NCBI RefSeq assembly: GCF_026151205.1 | Contig: NC_087072.1 | Span: forward strand, 19,930,103-19,994,102 | From: Bolinopsis microptera | Taxonomy: Eukaryota > Ctenophora > Tentaculata > Lobata > Bolinopsidae | DNA length: 64,000 nucleotides | Direction: 5' to 3' | Made by a program: the position numbers and the translations under genes | Notes under the pieces: model-generated | What the model was told of the DNA's origin: nothing | The model's input: the letters and a program-made list of their open reading frames with translations, nothing else | Databases searched by the model: none | Part shown: in pieces, positions 31,270 to 43,140 of the stretch | Position numbering within the stretch: the stretch's first letter is position 1 | How the letters are laid out: each line of letters starts with the position of its first letter

Positions 31270-33205
31270 CTGAGAAAAAGTACCCCCTAAATGAGGGCCA
31301 GATCATCTCACCTTCCTGCTCGTGAAAAGTACATGGGAACCAAGCTGGAATCCTTACCAATTGTCTCAACAAACAATGCGTATTTTACGGGAAGCTGGTC
31401 TAGTGTGACAGGGAAAATCTGGTCGTACTACATTTTAGTACTCCTTATCAGTGCTTATCTCTTTACGGTGGGCTTATTATTCAGTTATTTGTGTGTATAG
31501 TTTGCGTTGTGTTGATCTTGCAATTGCCTGAAGATTCAGTTATAAGAATTACACGAGTGATGTGACGGATTATTAGGAAGTTGCTTTTTATTGTTTTCTT
31601 TTTTTTTGTTGTTGTTTTTATCGATTTGCAGTTGCCACGACAAATATCAAAGTAACGGCAGAACTAGGGTTTAAAGTGATCAGGCAATGAGAGAGTAAAA
31701 ATATCAACTATAGACGAAGCATATTTTTTGACGCGTGACAACAATTTACCAATCAATTTCCAGTATTGACCAATCAAACCCCAGAATCACTGTCACATGT
31801 CAGAAATATGCTTCGCATCTCCACCAGAATCCACATATTTTTACCATAAAACCTTTGTTTTTTCAGTTTGTCTTCTTGGTCAAATTCTGCGATCACTTAA
31901 TCGCAGGTTGGCAAAGCAAACACGCTCTACCCAAGCTATTTCCATCAACTCTGATTAATTCCAATATAATTAACTCTGATTAATTCCAATATAAATTAAC
32001 TCTGATTAATTCTAATAAAAGCACTACAGTGCAGTGTTCAACAAGATACCCGTTCACACAGGTGTGAATATGCTAAAATATTGACATACAATCTAAACTA
32101 CTAAACCTCTAAAAACGTTAAACCGACCATAAGATTGGGGAGAGTCCCCTGAAAACAAAGACAGAGTGACAGGATATCAATTAGTAGTCAAACCTGGCAT
32201 TGTTAAAGTTAGTTCCTCATCACCCTCCATTATACCTCCATTGTTGTGTGATTGGTTTCGCCCCCCTTATTGGGTTTAGAGGAAGAAGCAGCTCTCTTGG
32301 TAGCCTGACCCCACCCGGACTAATTGATCACCAGTTAGTTCACGCATTACAGTCACGATCCTTGCTCTTAAGTTAATCTCGCTTTTAACTGAACTTAAAA
32401 CGTTGATCAACTCTCTACCAGTGTTCCGATCAATCTGTTATTAAACTGACCTTCAGGCTATAATGTTGAGTTACTTGATCTCGTGATGAGGTTTGGTGTC
32501 CTTACACTGACTCCAAGCGCTAGAATTTGTAATCCGGACAGTTCTCCCCTTAATCGTATAATTGACATTTCTGTCCAATTTCCTGGATTTGTAACTACTG
32601 TTGTACGTTATCTTGCCGCTGTTTTACACTTTTACACTCCACATTTGACCTTTGTCTTCTATTTTCACGTTGTTTGATTTCGAGTATAACTTGCCCCTTT
32701 GTTTGGAACCTGTGTTAGCTTGAGGGGAGAGAGTGGGAACAAGGTCCCAAGCTCCCATTATCACACTGCATGTTGGAGACTAATGTCTGCTGATTGGGTC
32801 CAGGTTCCAGGACCTGACAGCTTGATTGGGTCACACACTATCCCTGGGACCTTGTTTGTACTTGTTTATGTAGATGTTGATCGACTTGTAGAGCTTCTAA
32901 TCGAGAGATGTGCTTGTTTATGCAGAGTGTATTGGGTCCCTCGTATTTGCCTGGTTGCTTTCTGTCATTGTTTTACATACCTAGTGACCAATTTGCTTCC
33001 TTCACAGCTCTATTGTTTGATACCTCTATTTTTCTAAACGATTCTCATGTTCATGTTTACAGTTCTCATTCGTTTGAGGTTTGCCGTTCTGTTTTCATTA
33101 TATTGAACTTGAACTTTACAGTTTTGACTAAACACAAACCTCTCCGTTAGAAAGTCTATTATCTGATACACTTACAAGATAATATAAAGACATGGTATAG
33201 AAGAT
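31270..33205. other. Region upstream of the laminin-like gene, no firm gene
   Basis: Missing 5' exons of the minus-strand gene may lie here. 31722-31850 is a dispersed repeat shared with 4555-4690. 31949-32020 is a tandem repeat of a 25-base unit (ATTAACTCTGATTAATTCCA core), three copies. Open frames near 32480-33150 start at odd codons and carry no domain. Confidence 0.4.
31949..32020. repeat. AT-rich 25-bp tandem repeat, three units
   Basis: CTCTGATTAATTCCAATATA recurs with one-base spacer changes, and the last unit reads TTCTAATA. It is non-coding. Confidence 0.8.
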
Positions 33206-36200
33206 ATGGATAGAAGATACAGTTGCCAGCATAATCAGAGGGTAAAGTGTGCCCATGGGAACCAGTGTAGTCACCTCAGTAACCAAGTAGGACCTATTAA
33301 CCAGCCACCTCCAGGACAGTGGTGGGACTCTGTTCTTACTCCACCTTTATCAGCTACTTCGTCACAGGTTCATTACACTCATTATAATATCTACTTGAAT
33401 TCGTCTTAGTTTCCATTATCTGTCAGTATTTTCCAGACTACATGGTTGATTACTAAATGTTACTTGTTTTATTATAGTTGTAACGTGTTTGACCCGTAAC
33501 CAGTTTTATCCACAGAGTGGAAGCAGCTGCAGCAGGTTCCTGGAGAAACACGCGACTCCTTGTACGGACGGCTGTAACAAACTACTCAACACCCAGATAC
33601 CATTACCACACGAGAACAGATTTGTTTGGGACAGGACCCCTTACGATAAACTATGCTATGACACTAGACATCACCCGAGCAACGAACCACCTCGGTGTCA
33701 CCATCACCCTGGTGATGTAGGTCCTCACCATGGTGATATGGTGGCACGTCACCCTCCTCCGTGCTGTCACCAGCCTGATTATGAGGTTTACACCAGACAC
33801 CACTGCTGCAGACCCCACCCTCCAGTACAGGTTGGTAAACAAATAGAGTTTTAGATTAGTCTATTGTTCTCAACTCTATTAAAGTATTACCATTCGCTGC
33901 TTTATTAAACAGGAATCCCTAATATCTGCCAATTGAAATTATCAATAAACATAATATATGACAATTTATTAATGATTTAATAACAGCCTTTTCTTAGCAG
34001 ATACATGTATGTGCATGTTACATATCCTATTCCCAGCCAAAGCCGAAAGGATGCTGTTCACGACCAAAACCAGCGGGCTGCGACTGTGGATCAGACCGCG
34101 TGTACAGCAGTGCGCGGCACAAGAAGCAACAACCTTGCACGTGCAAAAACTGCGCTCGATCGCCCTCACCGCTGTTACTTTCGACTCCTAACCCCAGGCT
34201 CAACTTAAACCAGGTAAATTGTTGCCATTTTCCAGCTATAAATTACCTCTTCGATAAAAATGACACACACAAAGTTTTAAGAATCCCGAATTTTAAACGG
34301 TGGACATTAATTCTAACTTTAGTTCAATACCACAGAGCAGTATGAGGAGTCTGGTACCACTGACACTCCACTCCCCGGAATCATCCACTCCAGCTCAGCT
34401 TCATTTCCCGGTTAGTTCCATTGTTCATTTCATTTTGTACTCGTTCCAGACTACTTTTGGATCGACCTAGGCAGGGCAGGGTCATTGTTCTTGGTACTGT
34501 GAGCTGCTTTCTTATGAAATCTACAGCCAAGTGGAAAAGTATAATGTTATGTTCTATGACATCATAGTTTTATGTTTTACCAACATTTATAATCTAGGAC
34601 CGGTATATTTTTCTAGATTCTCTGAAACTATAAATAACAGAACACCCCTTAACTTCAGCAATTGAACTACATGTCCAATAATGGTCGAACTAGAGCATTC
34701 TCCAGCGAGGCTGTCCTCTCAACTTCCACTGACAACAGGTTTTTAAAAGCTCATGCAGTTTTATGAGATAGTTACACACTCAAATCCTTTCTCGATTGCT
34801 TACTAACGTCTCAATTGTGTAGTTGCTTGCTTACTCTGCTATTTTTGGACGTCTGGGTCTAATTAGGTAATAAATTAAATGAGTAGGGAGTCACCGTGAA
34901 TATGATTTACTTGCATCCGCATGCAAGGAATAGTGACATTAAAATGGCTTCAGTGTTTAAATTTAGGACAGCAAATTTGAATAACGGCTACTTGTACGAG
35001 CTCAGAGCTGCAAACTCTGTGCAGTGAAAATTACCTGTGCTGACAGCGACGAAAATATTATTAATCGAATTCGGGAAAGTTTGGATAGATTCGTTCTAAT
35101 GTAAAAATGTTATAATGTCAATTCTTTTACTGTTTCCTCTTGACACATTCGGGATAATCAAATAAGACGATGAGATTGGCAGACATTTCGGCAATAGTGC
35201 CACACCTGAACTACTTGACAATAACATTACATCTCTCTATTTTTAACTTATAAGTCAGTTATCCTGTAAGTCCGAAGATCTGCAAATATCCCCCAAGATG
35301 GAAATATGAATTATTATATTACGGATTTACATTTTACAATTCTTCAGAAGCTCAGATTCAGAACAGCCGGATACAAAGAATGCGGTTACGTCCCCAACCA
35401 TGCCTCCCGAGGTTCAGTCTGATCAGATATCCAGCACAACTCCAACAGGTTATTGACACTTTTAATTATTGGAATTCCTGAAAAGTTAACATGTATGTAA
35501 AATTCCTGGATTGTGATCCGATCATTACTCGAGCGTGCAAGCATCATTTCATGAAATTGGATGCCAGTTTCCGGCCACGCCACCACTCATAATTGGTATC
35601 TACAATTCTCACTTTCCATTATCAATAAATTTAACAATTGTTACTCTGATCCACTTTAACAACCCTTTCGTTCTCTCTAGACGAAGAAGACAGGAGCTCA
35701 GGGATATTTCCAGACGGAGAGAAACCAGGAACCACAGTGAACAGAGCAACATCTCCCTTTATAGTGAAGATGGCAACCCAAGTAGAGCAGCTCCCTAATG
35801 ACCCAGCAGTTAGATCCCTGGTGAAGAGCATTGTTATGTTCAATGATGTGGAGTATCAAGTACCCACAAAGGTAAGAGAGCAATGAGCAGTGGACCCTAA
35901 GTAGAAACATTCCGAACATGCTTTAGATGTCAGATATGTTCGACTTTCCGAAATGTTTTACAGTTTGTACAGTTTTTTTGTAACAACTTTTACCTGGCAT
36001 AGATTATGATACCGGCTTGTTTCACAAATCTCACTTCCATTATCTCAGATAATCAGAAGGAGCAAGTCTCAGGAGTTCGTTCACGAGGAAAAAGAGAACA
36101 TCTACTGGGAGATTGAGGACACTCCTCTTAAACCTCCCCAGCAAACTTGCTTGAGGTAGGTTTTGATTCTAGATTAAATATGTTTTAGTACTGGAATCTT

Positions 36201-37139
36201 TGTACCTAGTCCGTGCTAACTTTATAATTCTAGAATCTTCGAATACATCATTATTTAGATTTCATTTTTGAGTATCCATTTAATATTTAAATCTCTTCAG
36301 TTTCTTCTGCACGCCCCGCCGGAAAGAGCAGAGAAACGTATCAGCAGACAGCGTGGGCTCCATTACCCCTTTACTAAAGTGCAAGAAGAGCGGAGGTTTC
36401 TTCAAGCTGGGCAGATCATCCAAATCAAAACAGCAAACTTCCTGTCTAAACAGCAGGGTGCTGAGGGGGGTGATGTCGAGGAAAACAGCAGACAACATCA
36501 CCTCTGTTCAGACGGGGGTGTCACGTGTCAAGATATTCAATGCTAGCAGTGAGCGGTACGAAGCTCCTCAAGGGAGACACACAGTTGCGATACCCTCAAC
36601 TTCAGATACTAATCAGGTTAGTCTCGGTCGAACTATTGAGACATGACACACAATATGTTAGTTTGCAAACTAAATTTATAATGAAACTCGATCAGCCGGT
36701 TCTATTTCTCAAAATTTTGATCCCATTTGACAATTTGCGTAGACTAAGAAATTCTTAGCGCAGCAATATTTCAACATAATCTAACTCTATAATTTTTCAG
36801 GCAGCTGGAAGTTCACAGAGGGACACGGAAAAGATCAAACCATCAGGAAAACAGTCTAAATCTTCAGCTTTAGGTAGACTATTCGGCAAGAGGAAATCTG
36901 AGGGAGGCGTCCGGTGGAAGGTCAGTACTCACTACTCAGCAGTTTTAAAAACTATTTAAAATTCGTTTAATTTCGTTTTGATTTTTTAAAACCCCTTTAC
37001 TCAAAATGAGTTGAATATAAATCAGAAACTTATCCCTTTTTTCCTCCAGATCAATCCCGAATACTACATGGTAAGAGACGGATCGGGACCAGTTGACTAC
37101 GTATTACCTGACGACACATTCGACTCTGTGGAGTTGTAA
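33206..37139 (+). CDS. Twelve-exon Cys/His-rich intracellular protein of unknown function
   Basis: Exons joined in phase: 33206-33367, 33516-33830, 34001-34213, 34323-34410, 34450-34493 (weak, needed for phase), 34659-34738, 35348-35448, 35681-35871, 36049-36155, 36301-36616, 36801-36920 and 37050-37139. The total is 608 residues with no signal peptide or membrane segment. Residues 1 to about 230 are extremely rich in Cys, His and Pro (MDRRYSCQHNQ, RCHHHPGD, CCHQPDY, HHCCRPHPP, KGCCSRPK, CTCKNC), suggesting metal binding, but no standard zinc-finger spacing is recognised. The middle is Ser/Thr-rich. The C-terminal half is basic with FFKLGRSSKSK and LGRLFGKRKS patches and ends YVLPDDTFDSVEL, a possible PDZ-binding tail. 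No family was identified. The first donor (CAG/GTTCAT) is weak. Confidence 0.72.
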
Positions 37140-37592
37140 CCCGACGACGAATCGTCAGTCAGCTGACGACAAATGTTGTTTCGTGATATATACATGATAT
37201 ACTTCGGGGATAATCCAAAAATATTGCCATTGGTTGTAATCCAGGCAGAAGATCGTCTAAATCTGAAGTTCTCCCTGTTCATGTGGAATACTTGCTGTAA
37301 CTTTTAATCATGTTCTACTTTTATTTTGAGTGCTCAAGTTATTGTTGATGAGGGACACTGTCACTATGGCTTAGTGGCTCATAGCCATTTCAGCTTTAAT
37401 TTTTTCCAGATTTTTATTGATTATATCCGATGATAGCCAACTTTTTTTTAGTTGGCTCAGTATTCACGTTAATTTATTATAACAGTAATACAAAATTATG
37501 TGACGATTTCTTGCTATTTCAACAGTGTTAATAAATTAAACTTCAAATTCTTCTTTTTCATTGTTTCTACAAAAAAACAACCCCATCAATTT

Positions 37593-37752
37593 CCAAGGAT
37601 TCGTCTTGTAGTACTCGACAATTACCAAAGATTCGTCTTGTAGAACTCGACAATTACCAAAGATTCGTCTTGTAGAACTCGACAATTACCAAAGATTCGT
37701 CTTGTAGAACTCGACAATTACCAAGGATTCGTTTTGTAGAACTCGACAGCCA
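37593..37752. repeat. 32-bp minisatellite made from the end of the PI-PLC coding sequence
   Basis: Five units start at 37593, 37625, 37657, 37689 and 37721, exactly 32 bases apart. The last unit is the final coding part of the minus-strand gene, encoding VEFYKTNPW; the stop codon lies at 37718-37720 just inside the neighbouring unit. The other four copies lie downstream in the 3' UTR. The array therefore arose by slippage or unequal exchange starting in coding DNA. The 32-base period shifts frame each unit. Confidence 0.93.
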
Positions 37753-38719
37753 TTCCATTCAGTCTGTTGACAACCTCTGCTAGTTGAGGACGGACGTAGT
37801 CAGCCATGACGATATTAATTGGACGATGCAGGTGGGTTCCCTTTATAACCTCGTTCCAGACGACTTCCAGACGATCAACAACGTCAATGCAAGAGGCACC
37901 CATGGTTTGGATACACCCACTACCATCCAGCCACCAGCGCACAACAAGTCGGATTTGGCGCTTGTTGATCCCATCAATCTTCAGAATCTCCTCAGCAAGT
38001 CGGCGAGGGTTGTAGGTTGTACAGTCATAGTAACTGTAGTGACTGTTCTGTGACTCGAACTGAGTCAGAGGGTGAACACGGTAGTCACTCAGCTCGTGAC
38101 CCCACATGTCTTTGTTCAGGTACAAGACCATCCTCTCGTTGCTTTCAATCATGTACCTGAGTGGTCTCAGAGTTGTGAAGAAGGTCAGCTGCACGCCCTC
38201 GGAGCCTTCAGGACCAAACACAGAGTCAAACAGAGGTTTGATTGATCGGAGGAGATGATCTCTGATCTCCCGAGTATGAGGGTAATAGTTAGCAATCTGC
38301 ATGGATAAGACCTCGTCTCTGTTGCTGTTCATAAAGTCCCTGATCTCAACCAGAGCCATGCGTAGGGATCTCGAGTAAGCCACATGAGAGCTCCCAATAC
38401 TGGCTAAAACTGGTCCTTCTTCCCAATAAGGCAGAGACTCCTGGCTCTTGTGGATGTAGCTTATATCGAAATCAAAAGCTCGGATCCCCATTTCAAGCTG
38501 CTGGGTGATGGTCCTGTCTTGTGTAGCGTAGTGGCACGACGAAACAGCACCTCCACTCCAATAGTACATGGTACTCCAAGCTCCACATCCTGAGAGCCTA
38601 CTTCCTGCTAGAGTTATCTGGTGCAACTTAAGGTCACATGCTCCCTCAATTCCGTTTACTTTGGTACAATCGTAGGCCAGGGATGCTGGCACTAAACACA
38701 GTAGAGCTAAAACGAGCAT
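37718..38719 (-). CDS. Secreted PI-PLC X-domain-like protein, intronless
   Basis: A 333-residue frame starts with a clear signal peptide (MLVLALLCLVPASLA, then YDC). The rest resembles the PLCXD/bacterial PI-PLC TIM-barrel: LHQITLAGSR near 32-41, QLEMGIRAFDFDI at 74-86, a SSHVAYSRSLR segment at 110-120 followed by IRDFMNSNRDEVLSMQI, the usual strand after the second catalytic His, and later RLVVRWWLDGSG. The second His (His112) looks kept. At the first catalytic position, where family members read G-T/S-H-N/D-S, this protein reads AGSRLS, so the acid-base His seems replaced by Arg41. It may be a non-catalytic lipid-binding relative, or the alignment may shift. Several Cys suit a secreted protein. 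Confidence 0.8.
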   Translation of the reverse strand: MLVLALLCLVPASLAYDCTKVNGIEGACDLKLHQITLAGSRLSGCGAWSTMYYWSGGAVSSCHYATQDRTITQQLEMGIRAFDFDISYIHKSQESLPYWEEGPVLASIGSSHVAYSRSLRMALVEIRDFMNSNRDEVLSMQIANYYPHTREIRDHLLRSIKPLFDSVFGPEGSEGVQLTFFTTLRPLRYMIESNERMVLYLNKDMWGHELSDYRVHPLTQFESQNSHYSYYDCTTYNPRRLAEEILKIDGINKRQIRLVVRWWLDGSGCIQTMGASCIDVVDRLEVVWNEVIKGTHLHRPINIVMADYVRPQLAEVVNRLNGMAVEFYKTNPW

Positions 38720-38822
38720 TTTCTCGCGGATTTAAAATAAAATGATTTGAGAGGGTCTAAAATTTCAAGTGTTGGCAGGTAGACTTCGCGTGATAATCCA
38801 TTTAGGACCTGTGAATTGTGAA

Positions 38823-40796
38823 CTAGAATTTGATAAATTGATTAACAGCACCAGCTGTGAAAAAACTGAAACTTTTGCGACAGTCAAATAGAATTAGCTG
38901 GTCAAGTCTTTGAGGAACACCGACGAAGATCGTTGTTTCGAAATACACATTTACAAAATCATGGTACAAATAAATGGTTTTGATGAGAGCTTTGCTTACC
39001 TGCAAGCATAATGAGGCACCTCTCACACTCTGGCAACATGGTCGGCACTGCGATATCCCCGACAAAGACAGAAACACTGGAGTTCTCTGTAGCTGTGTAG
39101 TTTAGCACAAGGAAATATATTCCGGGATGAGCAAACTCAATCTCTGTTGCAAACATTACTTGGTCCTGTGTCTGAAATTAAGAGAAGGTGTTTAATTTTG
39201 ATATTTTAGAACGGTAGAGGCCATTTTACTGTTGGTAATGACAGATGGATGAAGATTAGTGACACCAATATTTAATGATATTATACAGTCCCTACCGTAA
39301 CTTGCCACATGGTCATTGGTCATTATGTTTTTAGGTTGTATCCAACAAAACTTGAACTCGAGGAGTAAGAGAAATGATGATATTTTAAAAAGTAAGTTAT
39401 GCTGTGGCAAGGAATATTACTTTAGCTTTTAAAGTGGAATTGATTGAAAGATCGAACCTGACGCTTCATCACGTGATGAGACATTTCCTTTATTATTGGC
39501 TCCATTTCAGGGACAGACCTGTAAACATTTAAATGTTGAATTCATGTTCGAGAACTCGATCATAAAACTGTTACGGTTGTACAAATAATCGCTTTCTAAG
39601 TTTGAAGTCAATCAAAGTTAACGTAGGAATTGAATTTAGAGCTAGTCCTACAATGTAAGTCTCACTTGTCAGTAGTCACTAACCTGAGTTTACGTTTCTT
39701 CCCCATATTCTTTGCTTTTCTTCTCCTTGCCATGTTCTGACTAACACCCTCTAGGAATTAAATTTAACGTTATTTTCTTCAAAAGAGCAGTCAGAGTGAA
39801 AAATTGGTTATTATGTAAATGCAACAAAAATTCATATTTTCTAGCACCAACCTATTTCCTCGAAAGAAATGGGAACTGGATATTCATTGAAAAGAAGTTC
39901 AAATCTGGGTGGTACATCAGCAATGTTATGAGGTTCAATCACTCCATTTATTTCTGCTGGTCCCTCCTCTGACTCTAGCTGGAACAACGCAATTTTCTGC
40001 TCAGTGAAACATGTTTTAATGATAAAGGATACAAAATTCTTGATCTAAAATTTCCTATAAATATTCTATGAAAAAAAGGAGATACTATTATGTCCTGTCA
40101 CTCCTGTATTATTTTGTACATAGCCTACATTTAGACCGCTGATAGAATCCTCAATGACCAAGTTAGACTTGATATGATAGAGAGCGGGAACGTAGGTTCC
40201 AGTATTGGGTCGGTCACAGTCCCTGCCAGTGATTCCCTCCCTACAGCGACACTGTCCAGTCATGTAGTCACACACTGGTGACAAAGATCCTCCTAAGTCA
40301 CAAGAACACCCTGCAATATTTTGTGAATTATAGAAGGCAGTAATGATCAAAGAACATATGCATTTACTATATGTGACCACAGGGGAAGGATTATTTGTAT
40401 GGAATGTTTCTGCTATTATTTTATGATATCACTAGATTTATTACTCACGTTGACATCCATAAACATTTATGGATGATAGATTGTAGAACTGTGGATAACA
40501 CGCATCACAATTTGTTTGTGCTATGACGCTTGGTCTGCAGTTGCATGAAGGAGATCCTCTATTTACCTGCATAAGATGGTTTAAATACTAATAAAATCAA
40601 ACCTATAACCCATTGGCTTGATTTAGATAATAACTAAGTAGGCATAATTCAAAAGACGATTGATTATTGGTAATGCATTTTTTTGACTTACAGTGTTACA
40701 TGTGGAGAGGGCACCTATAGTCCCAGACAGTTCACAGTCACAATCATAAGTGGCACCAGTGCTTAGGAAAGCCAGAAGAAATAGAAGAGACCACAT
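38823..40796 (-). CDS. Small secreted laminin-like protein: LE modules, basic linker, L4-like half, complete
   Basis: Eight exons join in phase: 40692-40796, 40449-40566, 40129-40310, 39852-39996, 39684-39750, 39458-39518, 39000-39171 and 38823-38854 (ends TAG), giving 293 residues. Exon 1 carries ATG and a signal peptide ([15 protein letters not shown]), then LE cysteines start (YDCDCELSG). Exons 2-3 complete about two LE modules ([29 protein letters not shown]). Exons 4-7 resemble an L4 half: [10 protein letters not shown], then [13 protein letters not shown], and [10 protein letters not shown] matching the C(x)nC pair seen in the 25-31 kb gene. A very basic insert ([17 protein letters not shown]) splits this domain. 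It lies 100 bases upstream of the PI-PLC gene, same strand. It is probably matrix-associated. Confidence 0.85.
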
Positions 40797-42299
40797 TTCT
40801 CATCTATAGATTCATAGCTAAAAGCAGATCAATGAATAAATATTAAATAGCTGCTGGATTCCCTATGATCTAACATTAGAGAATACTCAACAAAATGTCT
40901 GATGCCTCAAATTGAAGTGCTTCATTCCCTGAGCTTGGTCATAGAAAATTGTTTGATGTCAAACAGGGTGTTAGTGTATTACAGTTCTTTTTTCTTTTTG
41001 TCATCAACAGAATATTTTGGCATGGCCAAAAGAATATAGGAGTAGACAAAATTATACATTACTTATCATATATACAGTGTGTGACAAAGGTCAAGAAACT
41101 CCAGTGTTCTTTTCTTCCAGAGCGGGTTGTTCCTTATTATTACTTTTAAATTTGATGGAGAAATAGTTACTGTATATTTTTCTATGTAGTGTGATGGTAC
41201 TTTGAAGACATTAGTGATGATGTTATGTCATAATTTTTACTTTACTTTACTTTACTTTATATGCATAGGATACAAAAAATACTATCTCTTTTGACTTTTC
41301 GTCTTTTATGTACAGTCAGTGGCAGCTTAGTGTAAGGGCACTGAGCTTCACCCCAGTTACACTCTGTTCGTTGTATAAAGACGGTTCACTTTGGTGGAGG
41401 CTTCAGCATCTTGAATTAGAGGGGCGCCAAATCGTCGTTTGAATGTGGGACAATTTCAAAAACTTAACTAAAGTACTAGTAAAACTGCACATTTTGATCT
41501 AGATACACACTTTTTTAGAGATTTTACCGGGGTATCCTCTAAAATCACCTAATTTGTTCAATTTTAGGAAGGGGCACCAAAAGGGGAGCGGGCGCCAACA
41601 GGGGGCGCTTTTTCAGCGGGGGGCGCCAACAGGGGGCGCTTTTTCAGCGGGGGGCGCCAACAGGCAACGTTTTGTCCCCCCTGTATCGTCAGGACGATTC
41701 ACCATAGTGAAACGACCGTGGGGGTCACAACGTGATACAAGCAACGTTAGGCCACTACACTGGGGATCACCCTCAAATATTCAAGTCACCTGATCTTCCG
41801 ATTTCTGACCCAGTAAAGTGAGAACATTAAGGTACTCTCCAGGCATCCTTATAATAGAAAGCTGCCTTGGCGCTTAGATTTTATTTCGGTAAAGCTAATG
41901 AGGTTTTGCTAAATGTTTGACATACCACATTTGTAAAAATGGCCACGGGCCTAAATATTACATATCAATGAATTACAATTCATTTACATTACCAATATTA
42001 ATATACCATACCAGATACAGTATCGATACTGCAAATATATCTGCTATTTATTATTGATTATATAGCTCTTGATAAAAAGATCCATCCACAAAACTACAAA
42101 CTGCAAAGCACTCACTATGTCTCTGCAAAGAAACGTGCTGGATAGCTTGACATTCAATATTTCCTTCAACAAACTTTCTGGAAGTGGTAATGACGACGTG
42201 CTCTTTTAGTCAGACCTAGGTAACAAAATTAAGCTTGATTGGGGAGCACAATCAACGATGTAAAGCGCTTGCTTCCAAAGCCAACTCAGGCTCCATAAG
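40797..42299. other. Intergenic, with small tandem repeats
   Basis: No gene was seen. TTTAC is repeated at 41239-41258. A 31-bp GC-rich tandem repeat lies at 41591-41685. The rest is AT-rich without coding signal. Confidence 0.45.
41591..41685. repeat. 31-bp GC-rich tandem repeat, about three units
   Basis: GGCGCCAACAGGGGGCGCTT begins at 41591, 41622 and 41653; the third unit is cut short. The unit contains GGCGCC and AGGGGGCGCTTTTTCAGCG. An open frame of 79 codons across it is repeat-driven. Confidence 0.85.
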
Positions 42300-43002
42300 A
42301 CTTACATATTAATTGACAATGTTAAGTCTTCACAGCTCGGCGCAGCTCAAAAGTGCATTACACCGATTTAACAAAATGCATTGCGTCGATCTAACGGCAA
42401 GAAAAATTGGTTAATGCACGGCGCGGCATAACAGTGCATCGCACTGCCAACAATTGCTCTAACCAGAGCCCTCTCACTTGCAGTAGCGTGCGACCGCCGA
42501 AGCGCGCGTCACGCAGTACGCGTATACACATGGCTATGTAAAGCCAACAACATGACAAACGAACATGTAATTTTACTGAGTGCCACTCACTAACAAAGCT
42601 TATTTTACCAATAATTGAAAAACCATGCATGATTCATGATCAATGATAGTAATAATATTTTTTGATTTTTTGTAGTGTGATGGGTCGCGCCGCGCATCTG
42701 CACTTCGTAATAGGCGCAATTTATATTTCTCCCCAAATTGCGCGCATTGCTTTAACTTCTTTCAAACTTCATGAATCGAGATAAATTATTTTGCAATGTA
42801 TTCAGAGTTAATATACGCACTTATACAAATCACTTGAAATACTTTTGAAAGAGAAAACGCTACTGAAGTATTTCTACATTAAAAGCACAATAGCGTGAAA
42901 AGCTTTTGTCGAGGTGCCTCAAAAATGATCTTAAACGTTTCCCAGTTTTATTTTGGTCGCAGAACGCCAACTTAGTACACAATCAAAGAAGTTATAGACA
43001 TA

Positions 43003-43140
43003 TTTCATTGTATCACGAGGCCTCGTGACCCCCACTGTCGCTTCACTATAGTGTATTTTCTTCACTATCGTGTATCGTCTTCGACGATATAGGGGGAGCC
43101 GCGCACTTCGTGCGCGGCGGGTCATACAACGTGTGACAAA
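43003..43140 (+). repeat. Hairpin module copy 1
   Basis: TCGTGACCCCCACTGTCG leads to GGGGGAGCC and a hairpin at 43098-43118 with a 9-bp stem GCCGCGCAC/GTGCGCGGC and loop TTC, followed by GGGTCATACAACGTGTGACA. Confidence 0.8.

Noticed and set aside
32483-33150. Overlapping open frames before the Cys/His-rich gene
   Set aside because: No splice sites in phase with 33206, no domain, composition like surrounding intergenic DNA.
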